From Flammeovirgaceae bacterium (GTDB lineage: Bacteria > Bacteroidota > Bacteroidia > Cytophagales > Cyclobacteriaceae): a DNA stretch of 64,000 nt. Below the pieces are notes generated by a model, which ran no database searches, was not told the DNA's origin, and saw only the letters and a list, made by a program, of their open reading frames with translations. The position numbers and the translations under genes were made by a program. The stretch covers positions 1-64,000 of the forward strand of contig JAIYCV010000030.1 in assembly GCA_027487845.1 (NCBI GenBank). The letters run 5' to 3'. Position 1 is the first letter of the stretch. Each line of letters begins with the position of its first letter. Below, piece after piece: positions 49,749-57,500 of the stretch.

Positions 49749-51131
49749 TTGCTACTACTATCGATTATCGGTTACCTGTTACTTACGATTTTCATCGGCT
49801 ACCTCGCCTCGCGCAGGGTGAAAACTTCAGGCGATTTTCTGCTGGCAGGTAGAAGTTTACCCCTCTTTTTGAGTTCTTCCGCCTTATTTGCTACTTGGTT
49901 TGGTTCAGAGACCGTATTTGGTGCTTCGTCTGAATTTTTAAAGGAGGGTCTTTATGGAGTGATTGAAGATCCATTCGGTGCTGCGCTGTGTCTGGTGTTG
50001 TTCGGTATGTTCTTCGCGCGCAGGCTGTACACTATGAAGCTGCTTACGTTAGGAGATTTCTTTAAAGTGCGCTTTGGCAAGGATACAGAACTGGTGGCAA
50101 GCATTTTCTTAGCACCACCTTATGTTGGCTACATAGCCGCCCAATTGGTGGCTATGGGCTTGATTATGAATGTGGTAATTGGTGTGGCCGTATGGCAGGG
50201 TATTGTGGCAAGTGCCGTGATTGTTACCTTTTATACCTACATCGGTGGCATGTGGGCAATTTCCATCACTGATTTTATTCAGAGCATTATTATCATTCTC
50301 GGATTGCTGCTGCTTGCGGCTGCACTGTCTGAAAAAGCAGGTGGTGTTTTTAAGGTGCTCAGCGAGGTACCGGCTCAAAAGCTGCGCTTTCTGCCACCTG
50401 CAGACTTTAAAGAGATAGTAAAATACGTAGCTGCTTGGTTTGTGTTGGGGCTTGGGTCTATACCTTCACAAGATGTGTTTCAGCGGGTCATGTCAAGTGG
50501 GTCGGTCTCCTCGGCTGTTCGGTCGTGTTTTATAGCCGCGGCATTATACCTTACGGTGGCCATGCTTCCCCTTTTCATCAGCTTATGCACAAAGCATTTG
50601 TATCCTGATCAGATTGCGGGCGATACACAGCTGGCACTACCCAACATGGTGCTGCAACATACCAGTATGCCTATACAAATTTTATTTTTCGGGTCGTTGC
50701 TTTCCGCGATTATGAGTACCACCAGCTCGGCTATCTTGGCACCGGCTGCTATTTTTTCCGAGAATCTGGTCAAGCCCCTTATGAAAGGAAAGCTGAGCGA
50801 TGCCCAACTACTCAAAGTTACTCGTATTTCTATTCTGGTTTTTAGCGTAATCGCTACAGTAATGGCCTGCGTGCGAACCAATATTTACGAGCTGGTGGGC
50901 GAGTCATCGGTGTTGAGCCTGGTGTCGTTGTTTGCGCCTTTGGCCTTCGGATTGTATTGGAAAAGAGCGAGTGCTATTGGGGCGTTGATTTCCATGGTTA
51001 CAGGTATGCTAACTTGGATTATCTTTGAGGTTTTAAAAACAAGTTGGCCAAGCCTGATTCCAGCTCTAATTGTTAGCCTGCTGGCAATGGTGGTAGGGAG
51101 TTTGGTCTGGCCGAGCAAACAAAACGAATGA
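49749..51131 (+). CDS. Sodium:solute symporter family transporter
   Basis: 460 residues with about 13 helices, SSS family. SGDFLLAGRSLPLFLSSSALFATWFGSETVFGASSEF is the typical first-repeat region with the sodium-site residues; GLGSIPSQDVFQRVMS and SAIMSTTSSAILAPAAIFSEN carry the second. Substrates range over sugars, amino acids and vitamins and cannot be deduced. The start is TTG at 49749, since no ATG precedes the first helix. The stop overlaps the OsmC start (ATGA). Confidence 0.85.
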   Translation: MLLLSIIGYLLLTIFIGYLASRRVKTSGDFLLAGRSLPLFLSSSALFATWFGSETVFGASSEFLKEGLYGVIEDPFGAALCLVLFGMFFARRLYTMKLLTLGDFFKVRFGKDTELVASIFLAPPYVGYIAAQLVAMGLIMNVVIGVAVWQGIVASAVIVTFYTYIGGMWAISITDFIQSIIIILGLLLLAAALSEKAGGVFKVLSEVPAQKLRFLPPADFKEIVKYVAAWFVLGLGSIPSQDVFQRVMSSGSVSSAVRSCFIAAALYLTVAMLPLFISLCTKHLYPDQIAGDTQLALPNMVLQHTSMPIQILFFGSLLSAIMSTTSSAILAPAAIFSENLVKPLMKGKLSDAQLLKVTRISILVFSVIATVMACVRTNIYELVGESSVLSLVSLFAPLAFGLYWKRASAIGALISMVTGMLTWIIFEVLKTSWPSLIPALIVSLLAMVVGSLVWPSKQNE

Positions 51132-51550
51132 TTACCATCGACTTAAAACGTGTGAGTGGAGACTTTCATTTAGAGGCCACTAACGACACAGGAAATAGTA
51201 TTCAACTGGATGCCAGCCCGGATGTAGGCGGAACAGGAAAAGGAATGCGCCCCATGCAATTATTGTTAGCAGCCCTCGGAGGATGTAGTTCTGTCGATCT
51301 GGTGATGATCTTGAAAAAGCAAAAACAAGAACTCAAAGACATTTCCATTACCGTCAGCGGGGAGCGCGAGAAAGGCAAAGTACCTTCTTTGTATACCGAT
51401 GCCCACATTCATTTTAAATTGGTTGGAAACCTTGATAAAGAAAAGGTAGAAAAAGCCATCGTGTTGGCAGTCGAGAAATACTGCTCGGTAGCTAAGACGT
51501 TGGAGAAGTCAGCCATTATCACCCACAGTTTTGAGATAATTAGTCAATAG
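51128..51550 (+). CDS. OsmC-family peroxiredoxin-like protein
   Basis: 140 residues. MRPMQLLLAALGGCSSVDLVMIL carries the first catalytic cysteine (LGGCSS), and the second is C in VEKYCSVAKTLEKS. The fold is a domain-swapped dimer that reduces organic peroxides, or, in the YhfA branch, has an unclear thiol role. It overlaps the symporter gene by 4 bases and precedes a sulfur-assimilation gene, which may hint at thiol chemistry. Confidence 0.87.
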   Translation: MITIDLKRVSGDFHLEATNDTGNSIQLDASPDVGGTGKGMRPMQLLLAALGGCSSVDLVMILKKQKQELKDISITVSGEREKGKVPSLYTDAHIHFKLVGNLDKEKVEKAIVLAVEKYCSVAKTLEKSAIITHSFEIISQ

Positions 51551-51606
51551 TCCTATGGTCAATTGACGATCGGCCATAAACCATCGACAAACTGAAAAAC
51601 AATAAG

Positions 51607-52803
51607 ATGAACGAAAAAGATTTTAATGGATACTCTGAAACCGATGCAATCCGCACGCAGGCAGAACGCACAGATTTTCGCGAGCACTCGGTGCCATTGT
51701 ACTTAACCTCTAGTTTTGTATTTGATGATGCTGAGCAGGCACGGGCCTTGTTTGCCGATGAAGTAGCTGGCAACATTTATACGCGCTTCTCCAATCCGAA
51801 TAACACAGAGTTTATTCAGAAACTGTGTCTACTGGAAAACACGGAAGATGGCATTGCCACGGCTTCTGGCATGGCTGCGATGTACATCAGCATGGCTTCT
51901 TTGCTCAAGTCGGGCGATCACGTGTTGGCCTCGCGCTCGGTATTTGGTTCTACGCACCAAATCTTCAATGTCATTTTTCCGCGCGTAGGTATTACTCACA
52001 CTTACGTGGATTTAGATTCGCCTGAAACATGGGAGGCAAACATCTTACCCAACACCAAGATGATTTTCGTGGAAACACCTTCCAATCCTGCGCTGGATAT
52101 CATTGATTTAGAGTGGCTCGGTAAACTTGCCAATAAGTATAAACTCATCTTAAACGTAGATAACTGTTTCGCCACGCCTTACCTGCAAAACCCTGCTAGG
52201 TGGGGCGCACATTTAGTTACGCACTCTGCTACCAAATGGATGGACGGCCAGGGGCGCGCGATTGGAGGTGCTGTACTTGGCACAAAAGAATTGATTAAAG
52301 AGGTTCGTTTCTTTGCTCGCCACACAGGCCCATCGATGTCGCCATTTAATGCATGGATACTTTCAAAGAGCTTGGAAACGTTGGCCGTGCGCATGGAACG
52401 CCATTGCCAAAATGCCTTACAGCTTGCTACGTATCTGGAAACTCACAACGAAGTAGTTAAAGTAAAATATCCTTTCTTACCATCCCACCCTCAGCATGAG
52501 CTGGCAAAAAAACAGATGCGTTATGGCGGAGGAATGGTGACTTTCGAGATAAATGGAGGAATCGATCGGGGCCGTGCGTTCTTGAATGCGTTGAAAATGA
52601 TTTCTCATTCCGCCAATCTGGGCGACACGCGCTCTATCGCCACGCACCCCGCTTCCACTACGCATTCTAAATTAACGGATGCAGAACGTTCGGCAGTCGG
52701 AATAACACCGGGTTTGATTCGTGTTTCAGTAGGTTTAGAAGAGATAAAAGACATTATCGCAGATGTAGATCAAGCGATTGGTAATTCGTTGTTGTTCTCG
52801 TAA
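51607..52803 (+). CDS. metZ: O-succinylhomoserine sulfhydrylase (Cys/Met metabolism PLP enzyme)
   Basis: 398 residues, gamma-family PLP enzyme. YTRFSNPNNTEF, ASGMAAMYISM, VETPSNPALDIIDL and the PLP lysine in HSATKWMDGQGRAIGGAV are the standard motifs; SLGDTRS-like NLGDTRSIATHPASTTHS binds the substrate carboxylate. The specific sequence HSATKWMDGQGR points to MetZ, which makes homocysteine from O-succinylhomoserine and sulfide. Cystathionine gamma-synthase is the main alternative. Confidence 0.87.
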   Translation: MNEKDFNGYSETDAIRTQAERTDFREHSVPLYLTSSFVFDDAEQARALFADEVAGNIYTRFSNPNNTEFIQKLCLLENTEDGIATASGMAAMYISMASLLKSGDHVLASRSVFGSTHQIFNVIFPRVGITHTYVDLDSPETWEANILPNTKMIFVETPSNPALDIIDLEWLGKLANKYKLILNVDNCFATPYLQNPARWGAHLVTHSATKWMDGQGRAIGGAVLGTKELIKEVRFFARHTGPSMSPFNAWILSKSLETLAVRMERHCQNALQLATYLETHNEVVKVKYPFLPSHPQHELAKKQMRYGGGMVTFEINGGIDRGRAFLNALKMISHSANLGDTRSIATHPASTTHSKLTDAERSAVGITPGLIRVSVGLEEIKDIIADVDQAIGNSLLFS

Positions 52804-52876
52804 TTCGTAATTTTAAATTCGTAACTGATGTCGTAATTCGTCATTGTTGTCGTAATTCGTAATTTTAAATTCGTAA
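52799..52876. repeat. 26-base direct repeat in a spacer
   Basis: An identical 26-base unit built of CGTAATT and TTAAATT words lies at 52799-52824 and 52851-52876, 52 bases apart, with a degenerate CGTAATTCGTCATTG between. It fills the metZ-nth gap. The unit holds a partial inverted symmetry around TTTAAA. Confidence 0.85.
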
Positions 52877-52887
52877 TTGATTAGTTT

Positions 52888-53517
52888 ATGGCAGCAATTA
52901 ACTGGCAAAAGGAAGTTCAGCCTTTAATAAAGAAATATAAAGGCAAGAAACATCCGCTTGAGTACAGAAATTTTTATGAGCTGTTGGTGATGGTGGTACT
53001 TTCTGCTCAAGATTCCGATCGGAACATTAACAAACTTTCTCCCGAATTATTTAGTGCTTTTCCAGATATGAAGGCATTGAGTAAGGCCGATGCCGAAAGC
53101 CTGATGCCGTTCATAAAAAAGGTAAGAAACTTTGGCAATAAAACGAAGTGGTTGTTAAGCCTTGCTTCTCAAATAAAAGACAATAAAAATATTCCAGAAA
53201 CAATGGAGGCGTTGACGGAACTGCCGGGTATTGGAAGGAAATCGGGCAGCGTTATTTTGCGCGAAATGGGGAAGAAGGCCGAAGGCATTATCGTTGACCT
53301 TCACGTGGTACGCGTTGCCCCTAGGCTAGGCATCGCCACAGGCACCGACCCAAAGAAAATAGAGAAGCAATTAATGGATGCCATTGACGAAAAGGATTGG
53401 GGCGAAATAGGGATGGCGATTTCCTTTTTGGGAAGAGAAACCTGCCGGCCTAAAAATCCGAAGTGTGAGGAGTGTGTTATGAGTAAGGTGTGTGCTTTTT
53501 ATGCTGCTAATAAATAA
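52888..53517 (+). CDS. nth: Endonuclease III-like DNA glycosylase
   Basis: 209 residues, HhH-GPD. VVLSAQDSDRNINKLSPELF is the N-terminal helix pair, LPGIGRKSGSVIL the hairpin with the catalytic lysine, and IIVDLHVVRVAPRLG holds the catalytic aspartate. The 4Fe-4S cluster cysteines are in CRPKNPKCEECVMSKVC (C-x6-C-x2-C-x5-C). It removes oxidised pyrimidines and nicks the abasic site. DNA repair; location in the operon likely coincidental. Confidence 0.93.
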   Translation: MAAINWQKEVQPLIKKYKGKKHPLEYRNFYELLVMVVLSAQDSDRNINKLSPELFSAFPDMKALSKADAESLMPFIKKVRNFGNKTKWLLSLASQIKDNKNIPETMEALTELPGIGRKSGSVILREMGKKAEGIIVDLHVVRVAPRLGIATGTDPKKIEKQLMDAIDEKDWGEIGMAISFLGRETCRPKNPKCEECVMSKVCAFYAANK

Positions 53518-53530
53518 AGGCATCGATTAA

Positions 53531-54004
53531 TTACCTCAGTCGATATCCTCTAACTATAAAATAAGCTATGATTAAGCCAGTTAAGCCTAGGAAAATGAGT
53601 GTAAAATGGGAGCCCAGCCCTTCGGCATTTCCCAATCCTGTTTGGATGGAGTAATAGGTCAAGTAGGAAAACACCAAAGTCAATAGCGTGCGAAGAAAAG
53701 CAAGCATCATAATGGTGTTTTCATGTTGCCTTTCCTCATTTTCCAGTGTTATCTTGTACGGATAGTTGATGAATTTTCTCGGCAATTTGTTGATAAAACT
53801 CAGTAGGAAAAACAACACCATGCCAATCAAAGGAAGAGCAATGATGGTAGTTTTAGAACCATATCCATCCGGTGTTCCAAGCGAGTTAAAATGGGTGGGA
53901 ATTGTTTCCGGCAGGGCGTTATAGTTTATCCATACACACAAAAACGAGAACAGGAGGCTTCCTATTCCGATAGTGTTCAATAATATGGATGTCGGTTTTT
54001 TCAA
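53531..54004 (-). CDS. DUF1648-domain membrane protein
   Basis: 157 residues, four helices. YNALPETIPTHFNSLGTPDGYGSKTTIIALPLIGM is the DUF1648 signature, found near the N terminus of Gram-positive SdpI-type immunity/sensor proteins and in many small bacterial proteins. The start is TTG at 54004. Function unknown. It lies 22 bases downstream of the truncated rhodanese gene, same direction. Confidence 0.8.
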   Translation of the reverse strand: MKKPTSILLNTIGIGSLLFSFLCVWINYNALPETIPTHFNSLGTPDGYGSKTTIIALPLIGMVLFFLLSFINKLPRKFINYPYKITLENEERQHENTIMMLAFLRTLLTLVFSYLTYYSIQTGLGNAEGLGSHFTLIFLGLTGLIIAYFIVRGYRLR

Positions 54005-54026
54005 CTGGCGTTAACAATGGTCGGCT

Positions 54027-54512
54027 CTAGTAAGCAGGCATGCTCGTATCAATCTCCTTTGCCCAAGCCAGTATTCCACCTTTTAAATTATACAGATTGG
54101 TGAATTGTTGATTCTTCTCCAACCAATGGATAATATCTCCACTTCGTTTGCCACTTCGGCAATGTACAATCACTTGCTTATCGCGAGAAATTTTGTCTAC
54201 GTTAAATGGCACCTCGGCCATAGGGATTAGCTCGCCACCAATTTCACAAATATCATACTCATGTGGTTCGCGCACATCAATCAATTGAAAGTCTGCTTTA
54301 GCATCTTGTAAAGCCTTTAGCTCTTGTACGGTTATTTCTTGCATATGCGAATGTTGATTTTTATTGTCATAAATCCCACAAAAATCGTCATAATCTATCA
54401 GTTCTGAAATTGTTGCGCGCTGGTTGTTGTCAGCAATCGCGATTTTTAACGTTTCAAGTGTTAAGCTAGCATAACAAATCTTTAACCCTCCTAGGCCAGC
54501 TTGGCAACCCAA
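54027..54512 (-). pseudogene. Truncated duplicate of the ThiF-rhodanese gene (rhodanese part)
   Basis: The longest frame has 161 residues from a TTG whose first 15 are unrelated, then match the last 143 or so residues of the protein encoded at 59564-60688, with about 13 substitutions by manual alignment. The adenylyltransferase domain is missing. The rhodanese domain is whole, including VHCRSGKRSG with the active cysteine, and starts at an ATG at 54344 (MQEITVQEL). It may therefore still make a single-domain sulfurtransferase of about 105 residues. The copied segment is a gap-free repeat described separately. Confidence 0.75.
54031..54458. repeat. 428-bp direct repeat, left copy
   Basis: Aligns base for base, without insertions or deletions, to 59568-59995 (constant offset of 5537). 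It covers the 3' part of the ThiF-rhodanese gene. The match fades within about 10 bases beyond each end. Confidence 0.85.
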
Positions 54513-54536
54513 ACCGACCTTGGAGGTTTAAACAAT

Positions 54537-57500
54537 TTATTTCTTGATGAATTTCACTTGTGCTACGCTTTCAGCCAGAAGAATTCGCAGCAAATATACC
54601 CCTGGACTTAAATGCGCAACAGATGTTTGGTAATGATCGTTGCTCTTTTCGAGCACTAGCGGCAAACTGGCTCTTCCCGTCATATCAAATAATTGCGTAG
54701 ATTTTACCTCGCCAATTATTCCATTCACTTGAAGTATGTCTTCCACCGGGTTTGGAGAAATTGAAATGTAAGCCTCTTGCTTAATATCCCCCGTAATAAC
54801 AACGGGTTGCTCTGCCGAAAATTCACTCACACAATCATCCAAGGTTACTTGCACTCTGTAAACCCCTGACGCGATTGCGGAAAAAGACTGGTTGATGCCA
54901 CCGCTGATGGCATTCCCGGACAAGTACCATTGATTTCCTGTCGCAGCGTTACTGGTAAGGATTACCGTCCCCGTATTGTTTGCAGTGGTGATGGTAGGCT
55001 TTGCTGGTTTAATGCAAAAATTTTGTGTTACGCTTGTTGCCGAATTGAAACTGTCGTTCCCAGCTTGGCTTGCAACAATGGAGGTACGCCCTGCCTTTAC
55101 CAAGGTTACCTGAGTGCCACTTATCGAAATCTTGTCAGATGTGGTAGAAAAGGCTAAGGCTAAATTAGACGAAGCAACCCCATTGAGAGTAAAAGCAGCA
55201 TCACCAAGTGTTTTATCAGCGAGTGGGGTAAATGTAATTGTCTGATTTGCTTTATTTACGGTAAGTGTTTGCGTAACATTTGCGGCAGAATTAAACGAAT
55301 CATTTCCTGCTTGACTAGCAGTTATAGTTGAAGTTCCAACGCCTACTATCGTGACAGAATTACCCGAAATAGTGGCGACAGCTGTATTGCTGGATGTGTA
55401 ATTAATTGGCAGTCCTGAACTTGTTGTTGCTGACAAAGTAAAGCTAGCATCCCCGTAAGTCTTAGCTGGCAATGCAGCGAACGTAATAGTCTGACTTGCT
55501 TTATTTACGGTAAGTGTTTGCGTAACATTTGCGGCAGAATTAAACGAATCATTCCCAGCTTGACTAGCGGTAATGGTGGAAGTTCCAACGCCTACTACCG
55601 TGACAGTATTTCCCGAAACAGTGGCCACCGCTGTATTACTGAAAGAGTAAGTAATTGGCAGTCCTGAACTTGTCGTTGCTGACAGAGTAAAGCTAGCATC
55701 CCCGAAAGTCTTTGCTGGCAATGCAGCGAAAGTAATAGCCTGACTTGCTTTATTTACGGTAAGTGTTTGCGTAACATTTGCGGCAGCAGCAAACGAATCA
55801 TTCCCTGCTTGGCCAGCGGTTATAGTTGAAGTGCCACCGCCCACTATCGTTACCGTGCTGCCAGCAATGGTGGCGACTGACGTATTGCTGGAAGTGTAAG
55901 TAATTGGAAGTCCAGAACTTGCCGTTGCTGATAACGTAAAGCTAGCATCCCCGAACGTCTTGGTTGGAAAAGTAGCAAACGTAATGGATTGGGTTGCTTT
56001 GTTTACAGTAAGTGTTTGGGTAACATTTGGCGCAGCTGCAAAAAAATCATTCCCAGCTTGACTAGCGGTAATGGTGGAAGTGCCACCTCCCACTATCGTT
56101 ACTGTGCTGCCAGCAATAGTGGCCACCGCTGTATTGCTGGAAGAGTAAGTAACTGGTAGTCCAGAACTTGCCGTTGCCAATACGGCAAAGTTTGCATCCC
56201 CAAACGTCTTTGCTGGCAAGGCAGCGAACGTAATGGACTGGGAAACAACAAGGTTGTTTCTAATCACAGAAACTGTATTGCTCCCATAATTTGCTACTGC
56301 CAAGTCTGCCTTACCATCGCCATCTAAATCGTTTATGGCTACAAAAATCGGTTGAGTACCTGTAATAAAATCTACTTTAGCAGCGAAGCTGGATGCGGTA
56401 ATAGAGCCGCTGCTACTCATATTGCGAATTACAGAAACTGTATTGCTGAATCTATTTGCCACTGCCAAGTCTACCTTGCTATCGCCATCTAAATCGCCCA
56501 TTGCTAAAAATGTTGGAGCATCACCTGTTGTAAGATCTACCTTAGCGGCAAAGCTAGCTGTGGTAATAGCGCCACTGCTACTTGTATTGCGATAAAGCGA
56601 AACTGTAGCGTTTCCATTATTCGCCACTACTAGGTCGGCCTTGCCATCGCCATCTAAATCGCCTATGGATACAGAATATGGAAATACACCTGTAGTAAAG
56701 TCTACTTTAGGGACAAAACTAGCGGTGGTAATAGATCCGCTATTACCAGCATTGCGATATACAGAAACTGTAGTGCTGCCATAATTAGCCACGGCCAAGT
56801 CTGCCAAGTCGTCCCCGTCTATGTCGCCCATTGCTACAAAAATTGGCTGAGTGCCAGTAGCAAAGTCTACTTTAGGGGCAAAGCTAGCGTTAGTAATAGA
56901 TCTACTGCTACTGGTATTACGATATACAGAAATAGTATTGTCCGCAAGGTTCGGCACTGCCAAGTCGGCCTTACCATCGCCATCTAAATCGCCTATGGAT
57001 ACAGAAATTGGACTGCCACCTGCGGTAAAGTCTACTTTAGGGGCAAAACTAGCGCTGGTAATAGATCCACTGATACTTGTATTGCGAAATACTGAAACCG
57101 TATTGTTGTCTCTATTTGCCACTACTAGGTCTGGCTTGCCATCGCCATCTAAATCGCCAATGGACGCAGAAAAAGGACCTGAGCCTGTAGTAAAGTCTAC
57201 TTTCGGGGCGAAGCTAGCAGCATTAATAGATCCAATGCTACTTGTGTTGCGATATACCGAAACTGCATTACTGCTATAATTCGTTACTGCCAAGTCTGCC
57301 TTGCCATCGCCATCCAAATCTCCAATGGCTACAGACCAAGGATTAGCACCTGCAGTAAAGTCCACTTTAGGGTTAAAGTCTGCTGCGGTAATAATGCCTT
57401 TGTTAGGTGAAAATGTGGGCGTAAAGTTGCTCTTTGAATAGGCTAACAAACCAGTGGTGGTATTTAGTACTGTAATAGGCGCGTAGGTCGCTCCTGCTGG

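Noticed and set aside
52799-52876. Start of a CRISPR array
   Set aside because: Only two exact units, no constant spacer length, simple AT-rich words and no cas genes nearby.
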